A DNA stretch of 64,000 nucleotides from Methylobacterium sp. (GTDB lineage Bacteria; Pseudomonadota; Alphaproteobacteria; Rhizobiales; Beijerinckiaceae): positions 1-64,000 of the forward strand of contig PERO01000005.1 of NCBI GenBank assembly GCA_002928875.1, read 5' to 3'. Position numbers and translations under genes: made by a program. The first letter of the stretch is position 1; every line of letters begins with the position of its first letter. The notes beneath the pieces were generated by a model. The model made no database searches and was not told where the DNA came from. It worked only from the letters and a program-made list of their open reading frames with translations. Positions 29,628 to 38,551 of the stretch are shown in pieces.

Positions 29628-29992
29628 GCGGCGCTCGCCGGCGCCATGACCAGCACGGGCCGCACCTCGACCGAGGCACAGGCGGCGGAGGGTGCCTTGA
29701 GCGCCCATTCGATGGCGGCATCGAGATCCGGCACCTCGATGATGAAATACCCGCCGAGCTGCTCCTTGGTGTCGGCGAACGGGCCGTCCTGGATGTGGCG
29801 CTTGCCATCCTTGATGCGCACCGTGGTCGCGGTCTCGGGGCCGAGGAGGCCGTCGCCCTTCACGATCACGCCGGCAGCGCCCATCGCCGAGATGAAGGCG
29901 TTCCAGCCGCCCCAATAGGCGCCGGCCTGCTGCGGATCGTTGCGCTTGGCGAAGTCATCGGCGGTCTCGTTGAGAATGAGCATGTATTGCAT
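29624..29992 (-). CDS. DGPF/YCII-related protein, partner of the sigma factor
   Basis: A 122-residue YCII-related protein with the naming motif DGPFADTKEQLGGYFIIEV (about residues 68-86) and DAAIEWA. This family is typically found next to ECF42 sigma genes and is thought to take part in their control or be their main target. It is preceded by an AAGGAAAAG ribosome site and overlaps the sigma gene. Confidence 0.88.
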   Translation of the reverse strand: MQYMLILNETADDFAKRNDPQQAGAYWGGWNAFISAMGAAGVIVKGDGLLGPETATTVRIKDGKRHIQDGPFADTKEQLGGYFIIEVPDLDAAIEWALKAPSAACASVEVRPVLVMAPASAA

Positions 29993-30057
29993 GGTCTTTT
30001 CCTTCTTGAAGCAGCGCGGGCCCGTTCCAGCAACAGAGCCTCGCATTCCGGGAGCGA

Positions 30058-30519
30058 TCAGGCGAGGAGGTTGCGGCGCGTGGCCCAGAGCGCAAGCGCC
30101 GACAGCCCCGCGGCGATGGCAACGACGAGCGTCAGGATCGCGACCTGCACCGCGCCGAAGGCTGCAAAGATGCCGAGCGCGATATCGCCGGCATACAGCA
30201 CCAGATAGGCGACCAGCGACACAACCAGCACCGGCAGAGCCTCGCGCCTGCGCAGCATCAGCATCGCGCTGCCGAGGAGACCCCCGAAGACGCCGATGGC
30301 GAAGGCCGCATGCATCCAGAACGGGAGCTGGGCGTAGAGGCTCGCCTGCGCGGCACTCATGCCCATGCTCCGGAAATGCGCTTCGGTCTTGCCGACGACC
30401 GACACGAATTGCACGACACCATAGATGTTCCAGAGGATGCCGAAACCGGCAAACGCCAGAAACCAGCGGGGAAGGGCTGTCCGGATCGGGCCGGCAGCCT
30501 CGGTACGGGGAAGAGTCAT
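30058..30519 (-). CDS. Small four-helix membrane protein, unknown function
   Basis: A 153-residue protein with four hydrophobic segments (about residues 17-40, 60-82, 92-113 and 120-142) and a hydrophilic loop GKTEAHFRSMGMSAAQAS. A good AAGGAGG ribosome site sits 8 bp before the ATG at 30519, which decides the start against longer readings. I do not recognise the family with certainty; similar small membrane proteins accompany sigma/DGPF loci. 65 bp separate it from the DGPF gene downstream. Confidence 0.7.
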   Translation of the reverse strand: MTLPRTEAAGPIRTALPRWFLAFAGFGILWNIYGVVQFVSVVGKTEAHFRSMGMSAAQASLYAQLPFWMHAAFAIGVFGGLLGSAMLMLRRREALPVLVVSLVAYLVLYAGDIALGIFAAFGAVQVAILTLVVAIAAGLSALALWATRRNLLA

Positions 30520-30687
30520 CACGTCGAACCTCCTTGGGGCAGGACAAGCCGGAGGGACAATTCCGCTTCCGGCATGACCATGACACCCGACACCCCCGGG
30601 ATTTCGACAGACGACCGGATTTTTTTGCGAGAGGCCAGGCAGGCGAGGCCGAGGCACCGTTCTCCGTAGCGCCCGAAGGTCCGGCAT

Positions 30688-31320
30688 TCAGCCCGACGAG
30701 GGGCGGGAGGCGGCCTTCCGGCGCGCAAGCAGCGCCCAGGCGCGCAGGTCGAGCAGCACCTTCGCGGTGACGATCAGCACCAGCGCGCCGAACAGGGCCT
30801 TGGAGACCGGCTCCATCGGGCCCTCGATCAGCACGGCATGCACCACGGTGCCGACCGCGATCACCACCGCCAACAGCGAATGGCCGATGCGCCAGACGAG
30901 CGGATTGATCCGCAACGGCCCGCGCAAGGCAGCGAGCAACGCGGCCGCGAACACCGCCCACATCGCCACCACGCCCCAGGGCGAAAAGGCGGTGGGCGAT
31001 TCGAACAGCAGCGCGTCGATCACATCCGGCGCGCTGGTCTTCCAGAGGCCGGCGACGTGGATCACCACCATCAGCACCAGCGCGATCCCCACGAAGCGGT
31101 GAACCCGCCGTCCGATGCGGGGCGGAAGGCCGGGCAACAGCCCGCCGGCCAGCAGCGGCTGCACGAGAACCAGCACCATCGCGGCCAGCCCCGCAAAGCC
31201 GGCGACGATGTAGACCGGATCGCGCCAGGCGAGCAGCGGGCTGAGGGCCGCGAGGATGGACGGCACGGCGATGGCGATCGCCAGCCCCGCCCAGATCAGA
31301 ACGGCACGCGACGTCGGCAA
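30688..31320 (-). CDS. Ferric-reductase-like transmembrane protein (cytochrome b type)
   Basis: A 210-residue protein with six hydrophobic segments. Histidines in RRVHRFVG, VVIHVAG, RIGHSLL and TVVHAVL lie in or beside membrane helices and could bind two haems as in the ferric-reductase/MsrQ fold. There is no flavin or NADPH domain, so it would be a membrane electron-transfer subunit. It follows the dioxygenase-fold gene by 5 bp, so they form an operon. Confidence 0.78.
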   Translation of the reverse strand: MPTSRAVLIWAGLAIAIAVPSILAALSPLLAWRDPVYIVAGFAGLAAMVLVLVQPLLAGGLLPGLPPRIGRRVHRFVGIALVLMVVIHVAGLWKTSAPDVIDALLFESPTAFSPWGVVAMWAVFAAALLAALRGPLRINPLVWRIGHSLLAVVIAVGTVVHAVLIEGPMEPVSKALFGALVLIVTAKVLLDLRAWALLARRKAASRPSSG

Positions 31321-31325
31321 GCGTG

Positions 31326-31826
31326 TCAGGCCGGCTGCAGCACGAAATGGGCGCTGAGGCTCGTATCCTTCGCGCTCGCCATCACCGGTCGCAGGAAGAC
31401 CGTGTTGTAACCGGGGCTGTCATAGGCGAGATGCGCGTGCGGCTGGCCGAAGACCGGAACGATCTGCGGCATTTCGAGCCGGAAGGTGCCATCCGGCCCG
31501 GTCAGGGTCGCGCCGTGGCTGTGGCGGTCTTCCTCGCGCCCCTCGACCGTGTGGGCCCAGATCTGGATGCGGATTCCCTGAAGAGGCGCGCCGTCGCCGG
31601 CCCGGCGCACGGTTCCGGACATCCAGAAGCCGCCCTTGCCGATGCGTTCCACGATGGGGGCGCCGGGAAGGTAGTTGTTGGCCCCGCCCCGCATGGTGGG
31701 CGTGGGTGCAAGCGTCTGGGCGCGCGCCGGCACAATCAGGCCGGAGGGACCGGCCACGAAGGCGGCACCCACCGCCATGGCACCGGCGGCAAGCACGTCA
31801 CGGCGGGTGGAAGGATCGTGCGTCAA
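31326..31826 (-). CDS. Tat-exported intradiol-dioxygenase-fold protein
   Basis: A 166-residue protein with a twin-arginine signal (STRRDVLAAG, hydrophobic stretch, PARAQ). The body resembles the protocatechuate 3,4-dioxygenase core: IQIWAHTVEG, LTGPDGTFRLEMPQIVPV and GQPHAHLAY, the last giving the two His iron ligands. Neither of the two Tyr ligands of active enzymes is obvious (GREEDR replaces GRY, and VPVFGQ replaces the PGxYP block). The TTG at 31826 is chosen because AGGAGAG lies 5 bp before it and it directly opens the Tat signal; an ATG at 31874 would add 16 residues. Confidence 0.75.
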   Translation of the reverse strand: MTHDPSTRRDVLAAGAMAVGAAFVAGPSGLIVPARAQTLAPTPTMRGGANNYLPGAPIVERIGKGGFWMSGTVRRAGDGAPLQGIRIQIWAHTVEGREEDRHSHGATLTGPDGTFRLEMPQIVPVFGQPHAHLAYDSPGYNTVFLRPVMASAKDTSLSAHFVLQPA

Positions 31827-31988
31827 CGCGTCTCTCCTGTCTCGTGCAAAGCGGAAGGGCGGCCGGTCCAGCAAGGCGAACCGGCGGCCGCGTGAACTTC
31901 CGAAGTAAATAGGGCAGCGTTGAGGCAGGCAAGGCCCGCGCGCGATCGTTCCGGCACGACGCCTTGCCGCACCGTTTCGGCGCGATGT

Positions 31989-32888
31989 TTATCGCGAAGC
32001 CATGGTCTCCAGCCACCCGCCCAGCCCTTCGGCAAGGCCATCGAACACCGCGCGGATGGCGCTCTGGTCTTTCTGGTCCTCGTGCACGACCAGCCAGCAT
32101 TCGAGCTGCAGCGCGACCTGATCGGCCAGCACCGGCACCAGGTCCGGATCGGCCTGCGCCATGGATTTCTGCATCATCCCGATCCCGAGACCGGCCCGCA
32201 CCGCCATGGCCTGTGCGACATCGGAATCGACCCGGAACGAGAACAGGTCCCGTTTGATCGGCAGCACGCTCTGCGCCACCATCCGCGCCGAATGATCGTC
32301 GCGGTCGAAACCGACGATCCTGTGCCCGCGCAGCGCCTCGATATCCGCGGGCAGGCCGGCCGCGGCGACATAGCGGCGATGCGCGAAAAGCCCGAGCGGC
32401 ACATGGCCGATGCGGCGGGCGACGAGACCATTCTGCTTCGGGCGCGTCATCCGCACGGCGATGTCGGCATCGCGCCGGAGCAGGTCATCCGTGCGGTTGT
32501 TGAGCGCCAGTTCCAGGATGATGTCGCGATGGCGTTCGGCGATATCTGCGAGGATCGGCGTCAGCACGAAGGTGCCCATCACCTCGCTCGCGGAAATACG
32601 CACCGTACCGCGCGGCTGGACGACGTCGCCGCTCCAGGTCGCCGCACGCTTCAGCGCCGCGAAAGCCGCCTCCATCGCCTCGGCATGCACGACCAGCGCC
32701 GAGGCGGTCTCCGTGGGCGCGAGGCCGTTGGGCGAGCGGGTGAAGAGCGCGACGCCGAGCCCGGCTTCGAGTTCGTCGATATGGCGGCCGATGGTCGGCT
32801 GCGTCAGCCCGGTCTCGCGGGCCGCCGCCGAAAGACTGCCGCGCCGCAGCACCGCGAGGAAGGAGCGCAGCAAGGTCCAGTCATTCAT
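31989..32888 (-). CDS. LysR-family transcriptional regulator
   Basis: A 299-residue LysR protein. The N-terminal winged helix (SLSAAARETGLTQPTIGRHI) is followed by the effector domain, RGTVRISASEVMG to the C-terminus. It is divergent from the epimerase-like gene across 99 bp, the usual arrangement for a LysR target. ATG 32888 is chosen; ATG 32897 (three codons earlier) lies within an inverted repeat. Ends such as GLGIGMMQKSM fit the ligand-binding lobe. Confidence 0.9.
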   Translation of the reverse strand: MNDWTLLRSFLAVLRRGSLSAAARETGLTQPTIGRHIDELEAGLGVALFTRSPNGLAPTETASALVVHAEAMEAAFAALKRAATWSGDVVQPRGTVRISASEVMGTFVLTPILADIAERHRDIILELALNNRTDDLLRRDADIAVRMTRPKQNGLVARRIGHVPLGLFAHRRYVAAAGLPADIEALRGHRIVGFDRDDHSARMVAQSVLPIKRDLFSFRVDSDVAQAMAVRAGLGIGMMQKSMAQADPDLVPVLADQVALQLECWLVVHEDQKDQSAIRAVFDGLAEGLGGWLETMASR

Positions 32889-32895
32889 TTCAATC

Positions 32896-32909
32896 ATACG
32901 TTTTTGTAT
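32896..32909. promoter_or_regulatory. Candidate LysR-binding inverted repeat
   Basis: ATAC-N6-GTAT within CATACGTTTTTGTATAG lies directly before the LysR start codon. It contains the T-N-A dyad typical of LysR sites and is suitably placed for autoregulation and control of the divergent gene. Evidence is sequence symmetry and position only. Confidence 0.4.
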
Positions 32910-32987
32910 AGTCGCTGCAGAATCTTTGGCAATTTCCGTTTTGGTCGCGGTGAACGAATGTGCCTCCATCCTCAAGGAGACACACGC

Positions 32988-33965
32988 ATGACACACCCCG
33001 CTTCCCCCTCTTCCACCCCCGGCGTCGCGCTGGTTCTCGGCCTGACCGGCGCGATCGGCGAGGCCATCGCGCAGGCGCTGGTCCGTCGCGGCTGGCAGAT
33101 CCGGGCGCTCACCCGCCGCCCGGCCGACAAGCGCCCCTCTTTCGCCTTTCCCGTCGAATGGCAGGCGGGCGATGCCCTCGATCCGGCCTCGGTGGCGGAG
33201 GCCGCGCGCGGTGCAACCCTCATCGTGCACGGGGTCAACCCGCCGGGCTACCAGCGCTGGCGCGAGGATGGCTTGCCGATGCTGGCCAACACCATCGCGG
33301 CCGCCAAATCCGCCCGGGCCACGATCCTCTTCCCGGCGAATGTCTATGTCTTCTCGGCCGCCGCGCCGGCCCTTGTGAGCGAGCGCGCGCCGCGCGTCAC
33401 CACGACGCGCAAGGGGCAGGTGCGGCTTGAGATGGAGATGATGCTCGAAAGGGCGTCGCGCCTCGATGGTGTCCGGGTGATCGCGCTGAGGTCCGGTGAC
33501 TTCTTCGGGCCGGGCGTCATCCATTCCTGGTTCACGCAAGCCATGGCGAAGGGCGGGCGGGCGGCGAAAGTCATCCGCGCCCTGGCCCGGCCCGGCACTG
33601 CCCATGCCTGGGCCTTCGTTCCGGATCTCGCCGAAGCCTTCGCCCGCCTCGTGGATCGCCGGGAGGAACTCCCGACCTTCACCCTCGCCCATTTCGCCGG
33701 CCATACCGACCGGACAGGGCGCGACCTGCCCGAAGCGGTGCGCCGGGTGCTGGGCCGCGCGGACGTGCCGATCAAGCCCTTCCCGTGGTTCACGCTCTGG
33801 CTCGGCGCGCCCTTCATGCCGTTCCTGCGCGAGGCGCTGGAGATGAACTGGCTCTGGAAGACGAGCCTCGCGCTCGACAATTCCCGCCTGCTCCGCCTGA
33901 TCGGCGAAGAGCCGCACACCCCGCTCGACGAGGCCGTGAAAGCCTCGCTCGCCGCTGCCGCCTGA
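32988..33965 (+). CDS. NAD(P)-binding epimerase/NmrA-like protein
   Basis: A 325-residue extended-SDR protein with the cofactor loop LGLTGAIGEAIA near residue 17, FPANVYVF for the central strand and a C-terminal substrate lobe. The usual YxxxK is weakened: TTRKGQVRLEMEM has no preceding Tyr, so catalysis is uncertain and it may be an atypical NmrA/SDR regulator-like member. A clear AAGGAGA ribosome site precedes ATG 32988. It is probably controlled by the divergent LysR gene. Confidence 0.8.
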   Translation: MTHPASPSSTPGVALVLGLTGAIGEAIAQALVRRGWQIRALTRRPADKRPSFAFPVEWQAGDALDPASVAEAARGATLIVHGVNPPGYQRWREDGLPMLANTIAAAKSARATILFPANVYVFSAAAPALVSERAPRVTTTRKGQVRLEMEMMLERASRLDGVRVIALRSGDFFGPGVIHSWFTQAMAKGGRAAKVIRALARPGTAHAWAFVPDLAEAFARLVDRREELPTFTLAHFAGHTDRTGRDLPEAVRRVLGRADVPIKPFPWFTLWLGAPFMPFLREALEMNWLWKTSLALDNSRLLRLIGEEPHTPLDEAVKASLAAAA

Positions 33966-33994
33966 ACCAGAAACGCTCCGAAAGGTCCAAACCC

Positions 33995-34702
33995 ATGACA
34001 ACCGCTTCTCTCGCGGCGCCGATGTCGCGCGCCGCAACCACCAGCCTCAGCCTGCTCACGCTCTCCCAGGTCGTGCTGTTTCTCGTGCCGCTGATCGTTC
34101 TGGGGCAGGCGATCGGCTGGCCGGCGAGCCTGCGCCTCCCGGCAGCCGAAGCCCTGCCGCTGATCGCCCGGAACGCGCTGGCGGTGCAGATCGGCTACTG
34201 GGGCTACATGCTCACCGCCATTGCCATGGTGCCCTTCGTGATCGCCCTGCGCCGCTTCGCCCGGGCCCGGGGAGCGCAGGGCCTGCTGGTCGACACGATG
34301 GCCGCCCTCGGCATCGCCGCGGCCGTTCTGAAAACGCTCGGCATCGTCCGCTGGCTTCTCGCCATGCCGACACTCGCGACGCTGCATGCCAACAGCACCG
34401 ATCCGGTGATGCGCAGCATGATCGAACTGACCTACACCGCCACCAACGCCTATGCCGGCAGTGTCGGCGAATTGCTGGGCGTGCAGCTCTTCTCGGGCCT
34501 GTGGCTCATGCTGCTGGGCTTGGTCTTCGCCCGGATCGGCTGGCGCCTCAACGGGCTTGCGAGCCTGCTGATCGGCGTCGGTTTCTTCCTCAACGCCCTG
34601 CGGACCATCGTGCCGGAACTCAACCTGCTCGGCGCCGTGCTGCCGCCGCTCGCGCTGCTCTGGCTCGTCATCCTCGCCATCACCTTCTGGCGGCGGGGGT
34701 GA
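33995..34702 (+). CDS. DUF4386-like integral membrane protein
   Basis: A 235-residue protein with about six hydrophobic segments and the DUF4386-like elements WGYMLTAIAMVPFVIAL and GFFLNALRTIVPEL. Function unknown. It follows the epimerase-like gene after 29 bp with a modest AAAGGT ribosome site, so it is probably in the same transcript. Confidence 0.75.
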   Translation: MTTASLAAPMSRAATTSLSLLTLSQVVLFLVPLIVLGQAIGWPASLRLPAAEALPLIARNALAVQIGYWGYMLTAIAMVPFVIALRRFARARGAQGLLVDTMAALGIAAAVLKTLGIVRWLLAMPTLATLHANSTDPVMRSMIELTYTATNAYAGSVGELLGVQLFSGLWLMLLGLVFARIGWRLNGLASLLIGVGFFLNALRTIVPELNLLGAVLPPLALLWLVILAITFWRRG

Positions 34703-34723
34703 CATCGGCAGGGTGGCCCGCGC

Positions 34724-35629
34724 TCAGGTCGCGCCCTGAACGTTGACGAACAGCGCGTAAAGCGAGGTTTGCGCGCAGATGAAGAGGCGATTGCGCTTCG
34801 GCCCGCCGAAGCAGAGATTGCCGACGATCTCGCCGATCTCGATCGTGATCCCCAAGGTGCCGTCCGGTCCGTAGCAATGCACGGATCGGCCGGCGGAGGT
34901 CCAGAGATGGCCTTCCGCATCGAAACGGAAGCCATCGTAGAAGCCCTCCGCCAGCGTCGAGAAGGTCTCGCCGGGCTGGATCGGCAGCCCCTTCGCATCG
35001 AGCCGGTACCGCGTGAGGGTCACCGGCCAATCCGGCTGATGCGACCGGCCGGTATCGGCCACCATCAGGAACTGCCCGTCCGGCGAAAGCGCGAGGCCGT
35101 TGGGTTTCACCCGGTCGGTGATGACAGCCTCGATGGCCCCCGAATCCGGGTCGCGCCGATAGACATGCGATGCGCCGATCTCGCTTTCGGCCCTGTCACC
35201 TTCGTAATCCCCGTCGATGCCGTAGGTCGGGTCCGAGAACCAGATCGCACCGTCGGGCGCCACGATCACGTCATTGGGCGAGTTGAAGCGCTTGCCCTGC
35301 CAACGGCTCGCGAGCACGCGGCGCGACCCGTCATGCTCGATGCGGCTGACGACGCGCGCGCGATGCTCGCACGAGATCAGCCGGCCCTGATGGTCGCGCG
35401 CGTGGCCATTGTGGAAGCCGCAGCCCGGCCAGAACACCGAGACCTGCCCGCTTCCCTCGTCGAAGCGCATCAGGCGGTCATTCGGGATATCCGAAAACAG
35501 CAGATGCCGCGCCGCGGGCATATAGACCGGACCTTCAAGCCAGCGACCGCCGGTCCAGAGCTTTTCGAGATGGGCATGGCCGATGACAAGGCGCGCAAAA
35601 CGCGGATCATGGATCAGAACCGTGCCCAT
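34724..35629 (-). CDS. SMP-30/gluconolactonase family lactonase
   Basis: A 301-residue six-bladed beta-propeller protein of the SMP-30 family. The metal ligands are visible: Glu in WLEGPVY (about residue 32), Asn in FNSPNDV (about 116) and Asp in YDGFRFDAEG (about 222). Family enzymes hydrolyse sugar lactones to aldonic acids. It is the last gene of the sugar operon, 8 bp after the SDR, so the expected substrate is the lactone made by that dehydrogenase. Confidence 0.88.
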   Translation of the reverse strand: MGTVLIHDPRFARLVIGHAHLEKLWTGGRWLEGPVYMPAARHLLFSDIPNDRLMRFDEGSGQVSVFWPGCGFHNGHARDHQGRLISCEHRARVVSRIEHDGSRRVLASRWQGKRFNSPNDVIVAPDGAIWFSDPTYGIDGDYEGDRAESEIGASHVYRRDPDSGAIEAVITDRVKPNGLALSPDGQFLMVADTGRSHQPDWPVTLTRYRLDAKGLPIQPGETFSTLAEGFYDGFRFDAEGHLWTSAGRSVHCYGPDGTLGITIEIGEIVGNLCFGGPKRNRLFICAQTSLYALFVNVQGAT

Positions 35630-35637
35630 CGCTGCCC

Positions 35638-36384
35638 TCACACCCAGCCGCCATCGACGATCATGGTTTGCGCGGTCATCGCCGCGCTCATCTCGGACGC
35701 GAGGAACAGGGCCGGCCCGGCCATGTCCTCCGGCACGAGGCGGCGCTTGATGCATTGCTGGCGCATCAGTTCAGCCTCGCTCTCGGGCGTGAGCCACATC
35801 TCGATCTGCCGCTCGGTCATGATCCAGCCGGGGATGAGGCAATTCACCCGGATGTTGTGCGGGCCGAGTTCGCGCGCGAGCGCCCGGGTGAGCCCCACCA
35901 CGGCGCTTTTCGCGGTCTTGTAGGCGGCAAAGGAATCCTTGGATTGCATGTAGCTCGTCGAGCCCATGCAGAGGATCGCGCCGCCGCCAAGCCCGATCAT
36001 GTCCCTGTAGACGGCCTGCGCCGCGAAGAACTGGTGATCGATATTCGTCGCGAAGCGCTCGCGCCAATAGGCGGGCGTCACCTCGTCGATGGTGTGGCGA
36101 TCGTCGCGCGCGGCATTGTTGACGAGCACGCCGAAGGGGCCGGTTTTCGCCCGCAACCGGTCGATCGCCTGCGGAAGCGCATCGAGATCGCGCAGATCCG
36201 CCGCTTCGAAGGCGACGCGCTCGCCGAGTTCGGCCGAGAGCCTTGCACCGCATTCACGGTCGAGATCGAGGAAGCCGACCCGCGCGCCTGCACCATGGAA
36301 GGCGCGCACCAAGGCTTCGCCGATGCCGGTCGCGCCGCCGGTGATCAGCACCGCCTTGCCCTGGAGATCGGGATATCGGTTCAT
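35638..36384 (-). CDS. SDR, probable sugar 1-dehydrogenase
   Basis: A 248-residue SDR with [15 protein letters not shown], the catalytic MGSTSY and YKTAKSA, and C-terminal [15 protein letters not shown] after strand 2 suggests NAD(H). Between the sugar ABC ATPase (7 bp) and the lactonase (8 bp), an aldose dehydrogenase is the best reading, as in xylose, arabinose or galactose oxidation. ATG 36384 has GAGGAC before it and skips an unlikely 11-residue head. Confidence 0.85.
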   Translation of the reverse strand: MNRYPDLQGKAVLITGGATGIGEALVRAFHGAGARVGFLDLDRECGARLSAELGERVAFEAADLRDLDALPQAIDRLRAKTGPFGVLVNNAARDDRHTIDEVTPAYWRERFATNIDHQFFAAQAVYRDMIGLGGGAILCMGSTSYMQSKDSFAAYKTAKSAVVGLTRALARELGPHNIRVNCLIPGWIMTERQIEMWLTPESEAELMRQQCIKRRLVPEDMAGPALFLASEMSAAMTAQTMIVDGGWV

Positions 36385-36391
36385 GTCGTCC

Positions 36392-37171
36392 TCACGGGCT
36401 GGCGCCGGGACCGGCAATGGCGCCGGGCGGGCATTTGCCGCCGATGATCATGCCGAGCACCTCGTCGCGGGTGACGTCGCCGATGCGCGCCGTGCCCACC
36501 ACCTTGCCGTTCTTCATCACCGCGATGCGGTCGGCGAGGTCGAACACATCATGCAGGTCGTGGCTGATGAGGAAAATGCCGATACCCTCGGCCTTGAGCT
36601 GCTTCACGAGTTCGCCCACCTGCGCGGTCTCGGCGGGGCCGAGCGCGGCGGTCGGCTCGTCCATGATGAGCACGCGCGCATTGAAATGGATGGCGCGGGC
36701 AATCGCCACGGATTGCCGTTGCCCGCCCGAGAGCGCGCTGACCGGCTCGTTGAAGCGGCGGAAATGCGGGTTCAGCCGCGCCATCACCTTGCGCGTCTCG
36801 CTTTCCATCGCGGCATCGTCGAGCGTGCCCCAGCGCGTGAGCTTCTCGCGGCCGAGGAAGATGTTGGCGGCGGCATCGACATTGTCGGCAAGCGCCAGCG
36901 TCTGGTAGATCGTCTCGATGCCGAGAGCCTTGGCATCGCGCGGCGAGTGGATCTCGGCCTTCTGCCCGTCGACATGGATCTCGCCGGCATCGGCGCGATA
37001 GGCACCGGAGAGGATCTTGATCAGCGTCGACTTGCCGGCACCATTATGGCCGAGCAGGCCCACGACCTCGCCGGAATAGAGATCGACGCTTGCGCCTTCC
37101 ACGGCCTTGATGCCGCCGAAGGCGATGGAAATGGAGCGCATCTCGATGAGCGGTGTGCGGGTATCCGTCAT
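36392..37171 (-). CDS. Sugar ABC transporter ATPase, single domain (FrcA-like)
   Basis: A 259-residue ATPase: Walker A GHNGAGKS, signature LSGGQRQS, Walker [12 protein letters not shown], switch His in FLISHDLHD. Most CUT2 sugar ATPases are fused duplicates of about 500 residues; this single-domain form matches the FrcA (fructose) type and should act as a homodimer. 12 bp follow the permease gene. Confidence 0.88.
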   Translation of the reverse strand: MTDTRTPLIEMRSISIAFGGIKAVEGASVDLYSGEVVGLLGHNGAGKSTLIKILSGAYRADAGEIHVDGQKAEIHSPRDAKALGIETIYQTLALADNVDAAANIFLGREKLTRWGTLDDAAMESETRKVMARLNPHFRRFNEPVSALSGGQRQSVAIARAIHFNARVLIMDEPTAALGPAETAQVGELVKQLKAEGIGIFLISHDLHDVFDLADRIAVMKNGKVVGTARIGDVTRDEVLGMIIGGKCPPGAIAGPGASP

Positions 37172-37183
37172 TATCCCCTCCCC

Positions 37184-38434
37184 TCAGCGGATGCGCTTGC
37201 GATAGAGGCCGTCGAGCCAGATCGCCATCACCAGCACGATGCCGACCACGATGTTCTGCAAGGGCGTGTCGACGCCGAGCAGCACCATGCCGGATTGCAG
37301 GGATTGCATGATCAGCGCGCCGAGCATCGCACCGACAATGGTGCCGACTCCGCCCGCGAGGCTCGTGCCGCCGATCACCGCCGCCGCGATCACGTAAAGC
37401 TCGTCGAGCGTGCCGGCGGAATTGGTCGCGGCATTGAGGCGCGCGGTGGTGATGCAGGCCGCAAGCCCCGTCAGCAGGCCCATCAGCCCGAAGACCTGCA
37501 TCGTCACCGCCTTCGTCTTGATGCCCGAGAGCGAGGCCGCCTCCGGATTGCCGCCGATGGAGAACACGTAGCGCCCGAAGCGCATGCGCTTCGCGACGAA
37601 ACTCATCACCACGCCCACCAGCACCGCGATCAGCACCGGCACCGCAAAACCATGCGGGATGATCGCGCCGCCCTCCGGCCAGGCGAGGCCCTGCGCCTCG
37701 TAGAGACGCCGCGCGATGCCCGGCGGCAGCGGATAGGCATTCACGATCAGCGTCACCGCGACGACGCTCGCCGAGGCCAGCCCGATCACCAGCGCCTCGG
37801 CCCAGACCGGGCGCAGGCTGAACCCGAACTCGGCCCGGCGCCGGCGACGCATCAGCATCGAGATCACGATGGCGAGGATCGCCAGGACGGCAATCACCCA
37901 GGTCGCGGTCGCGCCGATCGCGCCCTCGATGCCACCGCCGATCGCGCGGAAGCGGCCATCCATCGGCGCGACGGTCTGGCCGGTCGTGACCCACCAGGCC
38001 GCCCCGCGCCAGACGAGCAGGCCGCCGAGCGTGACGATGAAGGAGGGAATGGCGAGATAGGCGATCAGGGCGCCATGGAAGAGGCCGATCAGCCCGCCGC
38101 AGAGCATCGCGAAAAGCAGCGTCGCGGGCATGGTCAGCGGGTTCTCGAGCCCCCAGAGCTCCGGCAGCCAGCGCGCCTGGAAGACGCCGATCGCCATGCC
38201 GACGAAGCCGAGCATCGACCCCACGGAGAGATCGATGTTCCGCGTGACGATCACCAGCACCATGCCGCAGGCCATCACCGCGATGGCCGAGGTCTGCACC
38301 GAGAGATTCCAGAGATTGCGCGGGGTAAGGAAAGCCCCCTGCGACAGGATGTGAAATCCGGCCCAGATGATCGCGAGCGCCCCGAGCATGCCGATCAGGC
38401 GCGCATCAATTTCCAGCTTGCGCAACAGGTCCAT
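37184..38434 (-). CDS. Sugar ABC transporter permease (XylH/FrcC-like)
   Basis: A 416-residue CUT2 permease with about ten hydrophobic segments and the family block RNIDLSVGSMLGFVG near residue 65, SFIVTLGGLLVWRG and later GRYVFSIGGNPEAA. The length, with an extra central loop, matches XylH. Part of the binding protein-permease-ATPase operon. Confidence 0.9.
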   Translation of the reverse strand: MDLLRKLEIDARLIGMLGALAIIWAGFHILSQGAFLTPRNLWNLSVQTSAIAVMACGMVLVIVTRNIDLSVGSMLGFVGMAIGVFQARWLPELWGLENPLTMPATLLFAMLCGGLIGLFHGALIAYLAIPSFIVTLGGLLVWRGAAWWVTTGQTVAPMDGRFRAIGGGIEGAIGATATWVIAVLAILAIVISMLMRRRRRAEFGFSLRPVWAEALVIGLASASVVAVTLIVNAYPLPPGIARRLYEAQGLAWPEGGAIIPHGFAVPVLIAVLVGVVMSFVAKRMRFGRYVFSIGGNPEAASLSGIKTKAVTMQVFGLMGLLTGLAACITTARLNAATNSAGTLDELYVIAAAVIGGTSLAGGVGTIVGAMLGALIMQSLQSGMVLLGVDTPLQNIVVGIVLVMAIWLDGLYRKRIR

Positions 38435-38498
38435 GGCACCCCCCGGAAGGCACGGCCGATTCTGAAAGGCGGAGACGGTTCAGGCCAATCCCGTCAGG

Positions 38499-38526
38499 GC
38501 CTGCCGCACCGATCGGCGCGACAGGC
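38499..38526 (-). promoter_or_regulatory. Intercistronic hairpin between binding-protein and permease genes
   Basis: GCCTGCCGC and GCGACAGGC pair (one mismatch) around the palindrome CCGATCGG, in the 117-bp gap between two otherwise tightly packed genes. Such hairpins often protect the 3' end of the binding-protein message so it outnumbers the membrane subunits. No T-run follows. Confidence 0.4.
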
Positions 38527-38551
38527 TCTCCCGGGAGGGAACCCGATCCGG

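Noticed and set aside
30604..30609. TGTCGA on the minus strand upstream of the sigma/DGPF genes as an ECF42 promoter
   Set aside because: It resembles the -35 element I recall for ECF42 promoters, but no matching -10 element lies at the right distance.
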